This document shows positions 16,586-26,679 of a stretch of DNA of 64,000 nt, piece by piece (the first letter of the stretch is position 1; every line of letters begins with the position of its first letter). The position numbers and the translations under genes are program-made. Origin of the DNA: Rhodocyclales bacterium (GTDB lineage: Bacteria; Pseudomonadota; Gammaproteobacteria; Burkholderiales; Rhodocyclaceae); the NCBI GenBank assembly GCA_028292485.1, contig JAQGMG010000028.1, positions 106,980 through 170,979 on the forward strand. Reading direction: 5' to 3'. The notes below the pieces were generated by a model. The model saw only the letters and a program-made list of their open reading frames with translations, did no database searches and had not been told where the DNA came from.

Positions 16586-17684
16586 ACTTGCCGGTGCGCG
16601 CTTCGTTGCGCGTCTGAGCGTCAGCCATGCGGATTTCACCTTGCAGCTCGCGCTCGATCTGCCAGCGCGTGGCGTGACTGCATTGTTCGGCCCCTCCGGC
16701 TCCGGCAAGACCACCGCGCTGCGTGCCATTGCCGGCCTGCACCGGCCACAGCAGGCTCTTGTCTCGATTGGCAACGAGGTTTGGCAGGATGATGCCAAAG
16801 GCATTCTCGTGCCGGTTCACAAGCGCGCCCTCGGCTACGTCTTCCAGGAGGCGAGCCTGTTTCCCCACCTCGATGTGCGCGCCAATATGGCGTATGGCAT
16901 GCAGCGCGTCGAACAATCGCAGCGGCGCGTCAGCTGGGAGCAGGCGGTCGAATTGCTGGGCGTGGGGCCGCTGCTGCAGCGACGCGCCGATCAGCTCTCC
17001 GGCGGCGAGCGGCAACGTGTCGCCATCGCACGGGCCCTACTGACCAGTCCGAGCCTGCTGCTGATGGACGAGCCCCTGGCAGCACTCGATGCGGCCAGCA
17101 AGGAAGCGATCCTCCCGTATCTCGAACGCGTGCATGACGAGCTGGCGATACCGGTGCTCTACGTCAGCCATTCGATCGACGAAGTGGCGCGCCTTGCCGA
17201 CCAGATCGTCTTGCTCGACAAGGGCGTGGTGACCGCAAGCGGGCCCTTGCGCGATGTGCTTACGCGGCTCGATCTGCAGGCGGCCTTCAGCGACGATATG
17301 GGTACGGTATTGGATGCCGAAGTCATCGAGCTCGATGACGCCTATGGCTTGAGCCGCGTGGCGTTTGCTGGCGGCTCGCTCCTGGTCGGCGGCGTCGGGC
17401 GCCCCATCGGCTCACGCGTGCGTGCGCGGGTACTGGCACGCGACGTGAGTCTTGCCGTGGCGCCGCCCGGCGTATCGAGCATTCTCAACGTGCTCGAAGC
17501 AAGCGTGGCCGAGATTCGCGATGACGGCGTGGACAAGGTCAATGTGCGTTTGCGCCTCGGTGCCGCTGAGCGTGAGGGTGAAATCCTGATTGCACGCATC
17601 ACGCGCCGCTCGCGCGATCTGCTGGCGTTGCAGCAAGGGCAGCGCGTGTTCGTACAGGTAAAAAGCGTGGCGCTGATAACCTGA
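16563..17684 (+). CDS. modC: Molybdate ABC transporter ATP-binding protein
   Basis: ModC hydrolyses ATP to drive molybdate uptake through ModB. It has 373 residues: Walker [10 protein letters not shown] at 43-51, a Q-loop in YVFQEASLF, signature [16 protein letters not shown] at about 145, Walker [13 protein letters not shown] at about 165, and the switch His in YVSHSIDEV. Residues from about 300 to the end form a Mop/TOBE domain (starting [14 protein letters not shown]) that can bind molybdate for trans-inhibition. The ATG at 16563 lies inside modB. The protein begins somewhat further upstream than E. coli ModC, but the N-terminal strand [17 protein letters not shown] is normal. It is the last gene of the operon. 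Confidence 0.94.
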   Translation: MPNRVPSELAGARFVARLSVSHADFTLQLALDLPARGVTALFGPSGSGKTTALRAIAGLHRPQQALVSIGNEVWQDDAKGILVPVHKRALGYVFQEASLFPHLDVRANMAYGMQRVEQSQRRVSWEQAVELLGVGPLLQRRADQLSGGERQRVAIARALLTSPSLLLMDEPLAALDAASKEAILPYLERVHDELAIPVLYVSHSIDEVARLADQIVLLDKGVVTASGPLRDVLTRLDLQAAFSDDMGTVLDAEVIELDDAYGLSRVAFAGGSLLVGGVGRPIGSRVRARVLARDVSLAVAPPGVSSILNVLEASVAEIRDDGVDKVNVRLRLGAAEREGEILIARITRRSRDLLALQQGQRVFVQVKSVALIT

Positions 17685-17757
17685 GTCGGCGCGTCACGCT
17701 AGCCGGCAGATGTAGGCCTTGCGCCCGTTAGAGGCTTTTCACGATTTCCATATGTCA

Positions 17758-17789
17758 TACGTCATTCCTGCGGAAGCAGGAATGACGTA
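17758..17789. repeat. 32-base palindromic repeat after modC
   Basis: TACGTCATTCCTGC, GGAA, GCAGGAATGACGTA form a perfect stem-loop. The core ATTCCT-N8-AGGAAT is a variant of the dRS3-like consensus seen elsewhere in the window. It lies 74 bases after modC and could act as a transcript-end hairpin. A different dispersed repeat (words CCGGCCC ... CTTGTCGAAGGGCCGGGATGACG) continues to about 17861. Confidence 0.7.
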
Positions 17790-17909
17790 CGGTGCCCCCG
17801 AGCCTGGATCCCGGCCCGGCGCAGCCGGTTTATCCTGAGCTTGTCGAAGGGCCGGGATGACGATGTCTGGACCAATTGTTACGGAACATGCCAAGCCCCG
17901 GTTTCTCTG

Positions 17910-17940
17910 CGGCCCTCTGCGTTCTTTGCGCCTCTGTGGT
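17910..17940. repeat. 31-base dispersed repeat (CTCTGCGTTCTTTGCGCCTC core)
   Basis: This 31-base word matches 55536-55566 with one difference, and the inverse copy at 55422-55452 likewise. The similarity continues a few bases into AAAGCTTTT on the right. It fills the 301-base gap between modC and the convergent kinase gene, together with the palindrome at 17758. Confidence 0.75.
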
Positions 17941-17985
17941 GAAAGCTTTTGACTTCGTATCAGACAAGAGATCGTAAAAACCCCC

Positions 17986-20235
17986 TCAGGTGAGGTCCGA
18001 GCTGGAGCCGGGTGCACCCGCTGGGGATTGCGGCATCAGCCGCGCAACTGTCTGGCGCAGCGTCTCCGGCTCGACGGGCTTGGTGAGATAGGCGGCGAAG
18101 CCTGTCTGCATGGCGCGGTCGCGGCTTGCCTGCTGCCCATAACCGGTCAGGGCAATCAGGCGGGCGCCGCTCCAGCGCGGATGCGCCTGCATTTCCACGG
18201 CAAGCTGGAACCCGTCCATGCCGGGCAGGCCGATGTCCAGCACGGCGACGTCCGGGCTGAAATCGTTCAATGCGTCGAGCGCCGCCAGCGGGTCGTGCAC
18301 GGCACGCACTTCGTAGCCCGCTGCCGTCAGCGCGGCAGCTGTCGTGTCGGCAGCGTCAATGTTGTCGTCCACGACCAGTAGCCGGCCACTTGCCGGCGTC
18401 ATATCGCGTGCTGGCTCGACGGCAGGTGCAACGGTCTTCTTTTCGACCCGTGGCAGCGTCACGGTGAAACGGCTGCCTTGCCCGATGCCGTCGCTCTGCG
18501 CAGTCACCGTGCCGCCATGCATCTGCACAAGGCTCCTGACGATGGACAAGCCCAGCCCCAGGCCACCTGTATGACGTTCGAGAGGTTGCGGGCCTTGTGA
18601 GAAGAGCTCGAATACGTGCGGCAGCAATTCTTCCGAGATGCCGATACCTGCGTCCTCGACGCAGATCTCCACGCTATTGCCAACGTGCCGCACGGCCAGC
18701 CCGATGCGCCCTTCCGGTGTGAATTTCAGTGCATTCGTCAGCAGATTGGTCACGACCTGCACGAGTCGCACATCTTCGCCATCGACCCACACCGGCTCGG
18801 CAGACAACGACACATCCACCGGCATGCCACGCTTCTCTATCAGCGGTGCCGTGGCTTCCAGCGACTGCTCGATCACGCGGTTGATGTCGATCGTCTCCCG
18901 GTGCAGCTCGATGCGCCCGGCCGCGATACGCGATACGTCGAGCAGATCGTCGACCAGCCGCGTCATGTGTGTGACCTGTCGCTTGATGATCAGGCGAAAA
19001 GGCTCGATCTGCGCTGTGCCGCGCAGGCGTATCAACTCCAGCGCTGTCGAGATGGGCGCCAGCGGGTTGCGCAACTCATGACCCAGCATGGCGAGGAACT
19101 CATCCTTCGTCGCCGAGGCTTGCTCGGCGCGCTGGCGCGCGTCCCGCTCTGCAGCCTGGAGCGCATCGCGCTCGGCTTCGGCGCGGGCACGTTCGCCGGC
19201 TGCTGCATTCATCGCTGCACCGAGCGCGTTCAGTTCCTGGATGTCGGATGACAAGTGCCCGAATGGCCTGCCCTGGCCCAGCGCATCGGCCGCGTCCAGC
19301 AAGGCGTCGATCGGTTTGCTGATGCGCCGCGCGGCGAGAAACGCCAGGAAGGCACACAACGCGAAAGAAGCTGCGATACCAAGGCCGTAAAAAGTCAAAG
19401 ACTGATAGGCCGATGCGAACACTTCACTGCGCGGGATGCCGGTAGCAACGGCCCAGCCGGAATCGGCCAGGCGGCTGAAGCCGGAATAGGCCGCATCGCC
19501 CTCCAGCGAGTACGTCACGCCCATGGCTTCGGGGGCCGATGTTTCGAGCATCTTCTGCATCGACGGACTGCCTGGCGTGCCGATGTATTTGTCATGCTGT
19601 CGCGAACGCGCGACCCGCACGCCATGTTGATCGAAAACCGAAACGACCCAGGCTGGCGGTACCTTCTGCCGCAACACGACATTGAGAATACTGTCTGGCT
19701 TGATCACAGCAGTGAGCACGTAGCGCAACCGCCCGGCATGCATTACCGGCACGCGCACCGCGATGGCATGTATGCCGTTGGGCCCTCGCAGAATTCCGCC
19801 TACGACCGGTGCCCTGGTGGCGATTGCCTGCTGCAGGCTCTCGGGATCGACCACCCTCAACGATGGTTTGCTTTCCAGCAGACTCGTCTTGAAAACGACT
19901 CCGCCCTGCTCGTCGGTCAGAACGATGGCGCGCCAGTGAGGGTGATGAAGCAGGGCGCGTTGCGCGATGGCGGCAAGCGGCGCAGGGCCGCCCTCGTCGA
20001 GTTGCGAAGCGAGCACCAGGCTATCCAGCGAGGCCATCGTATTGTGCAGCTCGGCATTCACCGCCGTCGCCAGCGCACGCGAAAGATCCAGCGCAGTGCG
20101 CTCCGCCTCATGACGGCGGTCTAGCATCAGGCTATAGACCGCAAATGTCGCCAGCACCGCCAGTGGCACCACGCCCGCCGCGGCCAGCAAGAAGAGTCGA
20201 TATCCCAGTGACCGCCGTGCCTGTGCGCCTTGCAT
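17986..20235 (-). CDS. Membrane hybrid sensor histidine kinase with C-terminal receiver
   Basis: A 749-residue sensor. I prefer the ATG at 20235 (MQGAQARRSLGYRLFLL) because a transmembrane helix follows at once; the reading is open to 20442. Order: TM1 (about 10-35), a periplasmic dCache-like region (35-280) with VVDPESLQQAIATRAPVVGG, TM2 (about 285-305), HAMP-like linker, coiled coil rich in RAEAERDAL, HisKA with FLAMLGHELRNPLAP (the phosphorylated His), HATPase with NLLTNALKFTPEG, DAGIGI and GGLGLGLSIV, then a receiver with LLVVDDNIDAADT, phospho-acceptor Asp in VAVLDIGLPGMDG, and LTKPVEP. No partner regulator is adjacent. The signal and output are unknown. It is divergent from the helicase gene. 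Confidence 0.88.
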   Translation of the reverse strand: MQGAQARRSLGYRLFLLAAAGVVPLAVLATFAVYSLMLDRRHEAERTALDLSRALATAVNAELHNTMASLDSLVLASQLDEGGPAPLAAIAQRALLHHPHWRAIVLTDEQGGVVFKTSLLESKPSLRVVDPESLQQAIATRAPVVGGILRGPNGIHAIAVRVPVMHAGRLRYVLTAVIKPDSILNVVLRQKVPPAWVVSVFDQHGVRVARSRQHDKYIGTPGSPSMQKMLETSAPEAMGVTYSLEGDAAYSGFSRLADSGWAVATGIPRSEVFASAYQSLTFYGLGIAASFALCAFLAFLAARRISKPIDALLDAADALGQGRPFGHLSSDIQELNALGAAMNAAAGERARAEAERDALQAAERDARQRAEQASATKDEFLAMLGHELRNPLAPISTALELIRLRGTAQIEPFRLIIKRQVTHMTRLVDDLLDVSRIAAGRIELHRETIDINRVIEQSLEATAPLIEKRGMPVDVSLSAEPVWVDGEDVRLVQVVTNLLTNALKFTPEGRIGLAVRHVGNSVEICVEDAGIGISEELLPHVFELFSQGPQPLERHTGGLGLGLSIVRSLVQMHGGTVTAQSDGIGQGSRFTVTLPRVEKKTVAPAVEPARDMTPASGRLLVVDDNIDAADTTAAALTAAGYEVRAVHDPLAALDALNDFSPDVAVLDIGLPGMDGFQLAVEMQAHPRWSGARLIALTGYGQQASRDRAMQTGFAAYLTKPVEPETLRQTVARLMPQSPAGAPGSSSDLT

Positions 20236-20451
20236 GCTGAAGGAATGCTCCGGAGAGACGAATGCGGCGAACGATAGCATGGCCGCGCTGCGCCTGACCC
20301 TGCGGGCGAACCCTGTGCCATGCCGACCATCCGCGTTCGAATCGGCAGCACCGCGCTTCTTTCTGCCGACCTGCAATCGATGAAGAAATTTGTCCGGGCG
20401 CCGAATTATCGATCCGCATGTCCTGATTTCTTTTCGAGGCATGCTTCATCG

Positions 20452-22578
20452 ATGGTCTCCTTTGCGGCATGCTTGGGTCAAAGCGGCAGACCAGCCGTGC
20501 TCTTGCTGAAAGCCCCTTTGCAGAACGAACCGCCCCACGATCAAGCCCGCGACGGCACATCTGCCGTTGATTCCCCGCAGGACCAGAGCCACGACCGGGA
20601 GCTGGCGGCGACGAGCGATGACATCGCCGCCTACCTTGCCCGCTTCAACGCACGGCTGATTCACGCTAACGAGAGCGTTGCCATCGAGGTTGCGGGCGAT
20701 GCTGACGGTAAGTCACCCGTGGCGTTCCGCCTTGTGCCGGAGCGCGGCGTGCTGGCGCGTATCGCCAAGTGGCGCAAGCTCGATGCGATGCAGCGCCTGA
20801 CGCTGGTGCAGGAGCGGCTCAACGCCGACATGCTGGATGCGCTGCATGAAGAGATTGCGGGCTTCGCTGCAGACATCCAGCGTCGCGCGCATGCCGTTGG
20901 TCTCGATGCCGGCCGATTCCTTGGCGCCTTGCAAAGCGGCCGCGAACTCGTCAGCCGCCGTTTCCGCGTGGTGGAGGATCGGCTCGCCGAAGCGATCTAC
21001 CAGAAGCAGCAGGAGACGCATGCCGAGGCGGCGATGCACTCGGTGCGTCTCGCACGTTACCCCGAGTCCTTCGAGCTGGCCGAGGGTATGCGGCGGCGCT
21101 TCATCGCGATTCTCGGGCCGACCAATTCCGGCAAGACACATCAAGCCATGGAGGCATTGGCGCTGGCCAGGACCGGCGTGTATCTCGCACCGCTGCGCCT
21201 GTTGGCGCTGGAGAACTACGAGCGCCTTGTCGAGCGCGGCGTGGCCGTGAGCCTCGTCACTGGCGAAGAGCGGCGCGTTACCGAAGGTGCGACACATGTG
21301 GCCAGCACTATCGAAATGCTGGATACATCGCGCCAGATGGATGTCGGCGTCATCGACGAGATCCAGATGCTGGAGGATCTCGACCGCGGTGCCGGCTGGA
21401 CGGCTGCGGTTTGCGGCGTGCCCGCAAAAACCGTGTATTTGCTCGGCTCGCTGAGCGCGCGCCCGGCGGTGGAAGCTCTGGCGCAGCGTCTGGCCTGCCC
21501 GCTGGAAATCATCACCCTGCAACGCAAATCGCCGCTGGAGATGGAGGCGCAATCGGTCGGCGGCCTCGGTCAGCTCAAGCGCGGCGATGCCGTCATTGCC
21601 TTCTCGCGCCGGGACGTGCTGGACTGGGCGGCCAATATTTCAAAGACCGGTCTGAAAGTCGCCACCATCTACGGCAATCTCTCGCCCGAAGTGCGGCGTG
21701 CGCAGGCACAACGCTTTCGCGATGGTGAGGCGGACGTGGTTGTCGCGACCGATGCAATCGGCATGGGTCTCAACATGCCGATACGGCGCGTTGTATTTAC
21801 CACGGCCAAGAAATACGATGGCATATCCGAAGACTTGCTGCCCGCCTGGCTCACACATCAGATCGCAGGCCGCGCCGGCCGCTACGGCATTCATGAAGCG
21901 GGGCACATCGCGGGCTTCGACGACAGCACGCACCGTCAGATCGCACGCCTGATGAAAACTGGCGTGCCGGATCTGCCCAAGCGCGGTTTCTTCGTCACCC
22001 CTTCGCTGCAGCAACTCGAAAACATTTCACGCGCCACCGACGAGAAATCACTCGCCAGGCTGCTCGAACTCTTCGCTCGCAATATCGACCTCAGCGACGA
22101 CTTCTTCCTGCCCGGCGACCTGACCGAGCAGATCGAGCGCGCCTACTGGCTCGACTCGTTGCGCCTGTCACTCGCCCAGCGATTCACCTTTTCACTCGTG
22201 CCTGTCTCCAGCCGTGTCGCCATGCTCAACGACGCCTGGCAGGGCTGGGCGCGCAATGTAGCCAACGGCAAAAGCTGTTGGCTGAGCGCCGATCTCGAAT
22301 CGTTCGAGCGCGCCAAGTACCCGCTACAAGCCGCCGAAGACGCATGCAAGAAATACTCAGCCTATGCGTGGCTTGGCTATCGCATGCCCGACTTCTTTCC
22401 GGATGCAGAATCGGCGGTCGCCATTGCGCGCGAAACCTCGGAGCGCGTGGATCGCATGCTTGCTGTGCAAAATCAGAGTCAGAGTCGTGCAGCGACGCGC
22501 GACGATAGCCTTGGGAAGAGGCGTGGTGGTGAGCAACAGCGTGGCGGCTATATGCGCCAGCGGCGCGGCGGTCGGTAG
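20452..22578 (+). CDS. SUV3-like DExH-box RNA helicase
   Basis: A superfamily 2 helicase resembling mitochondrial SUV3, which unwinds RNA (and DNA) and in mitochondria serves the degradosome. Conserved motifs read from the sequence: GPTNSGKTHQAMEAL (motif I with the SUV3-type TNSGKT), LAPLRLLALE (Ia), VIDEIQML (II, DEIQ as in SUV3), LLGSLSA (III), ATIYGNLSPEVRR, ATDAIGMGLNM (V) and QIAGRAGRYG (VI). The N-terminal 180 residues are family-specific and charged; the C-terminus ends in an RGG-like RRGGEQQRGGYMRQRRGGR tail that may bind RNA. The start is uncertain: the reading is open from 20320, and I used the ATG at 20452. It has no operon partner. A stem-loop follows the stop. Confidence 0.85.
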   Translation: MVSFAACLGQSGRPAVLLLKAPLQNEPPHDQARDGTSAVDSPQDQSHDRELAATSDDIAAYLARFNARLIHANESVAIEVAGDADGKSPVAFRLVPERGVLARIAKWRKLDAMQRLTLVQERLNADMLDALHEEIAGFAADIQRRAHAVGLDAGRFLGALQSGRELVSRRFRVVEDRLAEAIYQKQQETHAEAAMHSVRLARYPESFELAEGMRRRFIAILGPTNSGKTHQAMEALALARTGVYLAPLRLLALENYERLVERGVAVSLVTGEERRVTEGATHVASTIEMLDTSRQMDVGVIDEIQMLEDLDRGAGWTAAVCGVPAKTVYLLGSLSARPAVEALAQRLACPLEIITLQRKSPLEMEAQSVGGLGQLKRGDAVIAFSRRDVLDWAANISKTGLKVATIYGNLSPEVRRAQAQRFRDGEADVVVATDAIGMGLNMPIRRVVFTTAKKYDGISEDLLPAWLTHQIAGRAGRYGIHEAGHIAGFDDSTHRQIARLMKTGVPDLPKRGFFVTPSLQQLENISRATDEKSLARLLELFARNIDLSDDFFLPGDLTEQIERAYWLDSLRLSLAQRFTFSLVPVSSRVAMLNDAWQGWARNVANGKSCWLSADLESFERAKYPLQAAEDACKKYSAYAWLGYRMPDFFPDAESAVAIARETSERVDRMLAVQNQSQSRAATRDDSLGKRRGGEQQRGGYMRQRRGGR

Positions 22579-22604
22579 GGCGGAACGCCACAGGCGGTTC
22601 CGCC
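22579..22604. terminator. Stem-loop between convergent helicase and GGDEF-EAL genes
   Basis: GGCGGAACGCC and GGCGGTTCCGCC pair with one bulged base around a short ACA loop, starting right at the helicase stop codon. There is no T-run, so it is a weak or factor-assisted terminator candidate. Confidence 0.4.
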
Positions 22605-22687
22605 GCATCGGTCGAACAGCAGGTGAGATGTGATGCCACTGTTCGGTGGCTTAGCAATCGCACTCGCGAGGCGAAGCATGACAACCG

Positions 22688-25600
22688 TCAAACCGCCACA
22701 GGCCTCGGTGCATTGAGCTCACTGGCCGGTACAGGCCGGCCGATGGCATAGCCTTGCACGAAGTCGACGCCGATGGTGCTGAGGCGCTTGATGATGTCGT
22801 CATTCTCGACAAACTCGGCGACGGTGTAGATGCCCATGACATGGGCAATATTGTTGATGGCGGCAACCATTGCGCGGTCGACGAGATCTTCTTCGATGTC
22901 CTTGACGAAACTGCCGTCGATTTTCACATAGTCGACAGGCAGGTGCTTGAGGTAGGAAAAAGAGGACATGCCACTGCCGAAATCGTCGAGCGAGAAGCGG
23001 CAGCCCAGCGCCTTGAGCTCGTGCATCATGCGGCTCGATTGCGTGAGGCTGGCGATGGCGGCGGTTTCGGTGATCTCGAAGCACACGTCGGACGTGCGGA
23101 TATTGCGTGTCGAGAGTTGCTCGCAGAGGAAAGGCAGAAAGTCCGCTTGGTTGATCGAGGTCGCAGACAGATTGATCGACAGGCCGAATTGCGGGCCGCT
23201 CGGCGAGCGTGCTTCGAGCAGGTCGAGGGCGTGCCCGACTATCCATCGGTCAACCCGTGGCATCAGCCCATAACGTTCGGCGGCGGGAATGAAGGCCATC
23301 GGTGGCACGAGCACACCTTCTTCATCGCGCATCCTGACGAGGATTTCGTAATGCAGGTGGGCGTCACCGGCTTTCCAGGTGAGTGGTGCAATGGGCTGCA
23401 TGTAGAGTTCGAAGCGGTCGTCGCGCAATGCGCCTTCGATACGTGCGACCCAGCCCATTTCCCCGCTGCGACGAATGAGGTCAGCATCGGCGGAGCGATA
23501 GACGTGTACCAGATTCCGCCCTTTTTCCTTGGCGACGTAGCAGGCGCTATCGGCAGACTTGAGCAGATCGGCAAATGACTGGTCTCCATCGCGAGAGACG
23601 AGACCAATGCTGACGCCGACGGTAAAGGATTTGTCTTCCCACGTGAACTGGAGGTCGCGGATGCACTGCCGGATGCTCTCGGCGACGCGTAGTGCTACTT
23701 CTGGCGGGCAGTTCTCAAGCAGTATGGCGAACTCGTCGCCGCCGAGACGTGCGAGCGTGTCTTCGGAGCGCAGCCTGGTACGCACAAGATTCGCTATCTG
23801 GATGAGCAACTGGTCACCCGCCACATGGCCACAGGTGTCATTGACGAGTTTGAACTGGTCCAGGTCCAGATACATCAGTGCCAGACCTTTGCTGGTGAGA
23901 CTAGGCGTGCTGTCTTCCTTTTGCAGGGCGAGGGTCAGACGCCGCTCGAATTCGCGGCGATTGACCAGATCGGTCAAGGCATCGTGACTTGCCTGGTAGC
24001 TGATCTGTTCGGCGAGGCGACGTTGTTGGGTGACGTCATGAAAGACGATGACGACGCCGCTCACTGCGCCGTCCTGTCCGCGAATCGGCGCCGCTGAATC
24101 TTCGATGGCGATGTGCCGCCCTTCTTTGGTCACAAGCTCGGTGTGATCCGCCAGACCGGTGATATCGCCGGTGGCGAGCACTACATCAACAGGGCATTGC
24201 GCGCGCTCGCCAGTGACGTCATGAATGATATGAAACACTTCTTCGATATTGCGACCCAGGGCGTCTTCCTTGTTCCAGCCGGTCATCACCTGCGCCACCG
24301 GGTTGAGATAGCGCACGAGGCCCTGCGTATCCGTCGTGATCACGGCGTCGCCGATGGAATGCAGCGTGACGCGCAAACGCTCCTTCTCGTCGTGCAGTGC
24401 CTGCTGTGCCTGGGCACGCTCGGAGATGTCGCGCACGATGCCGACGAAAAGGGCACTGTCATGGTCATTTATATGCGTAATGGATAGTTCGATAGGGAAC
24501 TGGCTACCATCCTTGTGCATGCCGTTGAGCTCGACAGTGCCTTGATTGACGATACGCGTAATGCCATGCTGCAGGTAACGCGCCATGCTCTCACGGTGAC
24601 GGTCACGCAATTCAGGTGGCATGAGCATCTCTACTTCGAAGCCAAGCACTTCCTCCGGTACATAGCCGAATATCTTGCAGGCTGCCGGATTGACAGAGCG
24701 GATCATGCCCGCTCCATCCATGGTGATAATGCCATCCCCGATATTGTCGAGCACCGCGCGAACACGTTGCTCTTCATCGGCCATTGCGCGATTCGCCTCG
24801 CGCGCTTGTGCCTCGGATTGCACCAACCGGGTAGCCAGCGGTTTGACCTGTGAGCGCAGCAACCACATGCCCGCTGCGGTGAGCAGCAGGAAGATCGGGA
24901 TGACGCGCTGCAGCTGTTCGGCGATTGGCTGGAAAATCTCCCAGGAATCCTGCTTGAGTACCATGGCCAGGCCGGTCTCACCCAATGGCGCATAGGCGGC
25001 AAGGACGTTGTGCTTGCGATAGTCATCGCCACTGAAAATGCCGCGCTTGCCGGACAGGGCCAGAGCCATGGGCGTGCTCTTTACACCCGTTGTAACGTAA
25101 GGCGTGTAGTACGGTTTGGGCTGCCGGAACTGCGGCAGACAACGCACCCCGTTTTCGTGCAATTGGCATAAACCGGCTTCGCCAGTCAGCCCATAGCCGG
25201 AGCTGCTCATCATCAATGCTTCGAGCATTGGCAGATCGCGCACGATTTTCATACGCGCAATGACCTGTCCTGTTTCGTCCTGCAGCGGGACGGTGGAGCG
25301 CAAGCTGAATTTCTTCGCCCAGATGATTTGAGAATCAGCGCCTCTGACCTCGAGCGCAAAGTCGTTCGGGGAGGGCGGCGAGCCGATTTCGACGAGCCGG
25401 CGACCATCAGGCGTGTCCAGGGTGACTGACTCCAGGCGGGCTGCTGTTGCGCTGCGCAGCAACAGGGTCTTGAGGGGCTCACGCGCTGCGGCCGACGGGC
25501 TATCCAGCGCGGCCTTGAGCTCGCGCGTCACCGCCACAGAGGCAGCCAGCAACATCGAACGCTCACGTCCTTCACGGAGGGAAGACTCCACGAGCAGCAA

Positions 25601-26476
25601 GCGCCCATTCAACGAGTTGGTGAGCCCGCGAGTGAGTTCGGTCTTGGCGCTCACCTGCATGGTCACAAAGCCGGCGAGGCCCGTGCTCACGGAAGCGGTC
25701 AGCACGATCAGGGCACCTATCAGACTGATGCGCGCATCCGCGCTCAGGGTCTTGTCGCGCGACGACAGCTTGAGGCTCTTGGCCAGCAGACCTATGCCGA
25801 GCACCACCATGCCGCTGGCGGTGTGGATGGCCATCTGCGAACCCTTGAACCAGCTATAGAGCGCACCCAGATTCAGCGTGTAGCCGATCAGTCCCGTGAT
25901 GCCCAGTGTCAATACGACAAAGCTCGCCACAATGGCCAGGCGCGCAGTACCGCTTCGCCTGAAACTCGTTTCGACAATCAGGACCAGCCCTGCCAGCATG
26001 AAGCCAAGGGCCGTATTCGGTGCCATCCGGCCCGCATGTGAATTGCCGTCAATGAGCCAGCTGTGCAAGCCGGGCCAGTCGAGCATCAGTTCATTCAGGT
26101 GCAATCCTTCGGCGACGTTCTCCAGAAAAATCAACGACGCCAGCAGCACGACGCACGCCCCCAGGATCGAGGGTACCCGCTGTGTTCGGGGGTTTTTGCT
26201 GCGCAACAGCAGCAGTGCAACGCCACACAATAGAAAGCAGACAGCCGTGTTGAACACCATGGCCACCAGGCCGGGCACGATCTGAACCATCATTGCGCTG
26301 CGCAAGAACCAGCCCGTGATGACCCACAGGCCCAGTGCGACAAGGGCAATCCCGGGCAATTGCGATGCTCGCCTGCCTGGTGGGCAGGCAAGCACATATT
26401 TCATTAGACGAGAGCGCATCTCCCTATTTGCGGCAATTGCGGGAGTGACTGAAGCAATTGGCGTGAGAGTTTGCAC
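22688..26476 (-). CDS. Large membrane PAS-PAS-GGDEF-EAL cyclic-di-GMP enzyme
   Basis: A 1262-residue signalling protein likely to make and/or break cyclic-di-GMP. From the GTG at 26476: about seven transmembrane helices in residues 35-260, a long periplasmic sensor region (about 285-520) followed by another helix (FLLLTAAGMWLL), a PAS domain (about 575-690, starting VRAVLDNIGDGIITMDG), a second PAS (700-820, IGDAVITTDTQG), GGDEF with an intact LGGDEF active site (about 910), and an EAL domain in which EAL reads EIL (YEILVRMRDEEG). Other EAL catalytic residues look present: FEITETAA, LDDFGSGMSS, VKIDGSFVK, VAEFVEN. The start is uncertain; ATGs at 26419 and 26404 are alternatives. It ends 83 bases from the convergent helicase gene. 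Confidence 0.9.
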   Translation of the reverse strand: MQTLTPIASVTPAIAANREMRSRLMKYVLACPPGRRASQLPGIALVALGLWVITGWFLRSAMMVQIVPGLVAMVFNTAVCFLLCGVALLLLRSKNPRTQRVPSILGACVVLLASLIFLENVAEGLHLNELMLDWPGLHSWLIDGNSHAGRMAPNTALGFMLAGLVLIVETSFRRSGTARLAIVASFVVLTLGITGLIGYTLNLGALYSWFKGSQMAIHTASGMVVLGIGLLAKSLKLSSRDKTLSADARISLIGALIVLTASVSTGLAGFVTMQVSAKTELTRGLTNSLNGRLLLVESSLREGRERSMLLAASVAVTRELKAALDSPSAAAREPLKTLLLRSATAARLESVTLDTPDGRRLVEIGSPPSPNDFALEVRGADSQIIWAKKFSLRSTVPLQDETGQVIARMKIVRDLPMLEALMMSSSGYGLTGEAGLCQLHENGVRCLPQFRQPKPYYTPYVTTGVKSTPMALALSGKRGIFSGDDYRKHNVLAAYAPLGETGLAMVLKQDSWEIFQPIAEQLQRVIPIFLLLTAAGMWLLRSQVKPLATRLVQSEAQAREANRAMADEEQRVRAVLDNIGDGIITMDGAGMIRSVNPAACKIFGYVPEEVLGFEVEMLMPPELRDRHRESMARYLQHGITRIVNQGTVELNGMHKDGSQFPIELSITHINDHDSALFVGIVRDISERAQAQQALHDEKERLRVTLHSIGDAVITTDTQGLVRYLNPVAQVMTGWNKEDALGRNIEEVFHIIHDVTGERAQCPVDVVLATGDITGLADHTELVTKEGRHIAIEDSAAPIRGQDGAVSGVVIVFHDVTQQRRLAEQISYQASHDALTDLVNRREFERRLTLALQKEDSTPSLTSKGLALMYLDLDQFKLVNDTCGHVAGDQLLIQIANLVRTRLRSEDTLARLGGDEFAILLENCPPEVALRVAESIRQCIRDLQFTWEDKSFTVGVSIGLVSRDGDQSFADLLKSADSACYVAKEKGRNLVHVYRSADADLIRRSGEMGWVARIEGALRDDRFELYMQPIAPLTWKAGDAHLHYEILVRMRDEEGVLVPPMAFIPAAERYGLMPRVDRWIVGHALDLLEARSPSGPQFGLSINLSATSINQADFLPFLCEQLSTRNIRTSDVCFEITETAAIASLTQSSRMMHELKALGCRFSLDDFGSGMSSFSYLKHLPVDYVKIDGSFVKDIEEDLVDRAMVAAINNIAHVMGIYTVAEFVENDDIIKRLSTIGVDFVQGYAIGRPVPASELNAPRPVAV

Positions 26477-26679
26477 AGGTCAGGGCCGGATGGCCTCAGG
26501 GGCAAGCGGCTGGCAAAGCGATGGGCGACCGCAAAGAGAACTTGTCGCCTGCTGGATTTTCTGGTGTCAGGCATTGATAGAGCCAAGACAGCTACGATGA
26601 TTTGCCACGTGCTGCTGAACCTGCGCTATCGCGGAGCCATCACGGATCGGGACCGAAGTAGGAGCGCCCGCCGGTCCGA

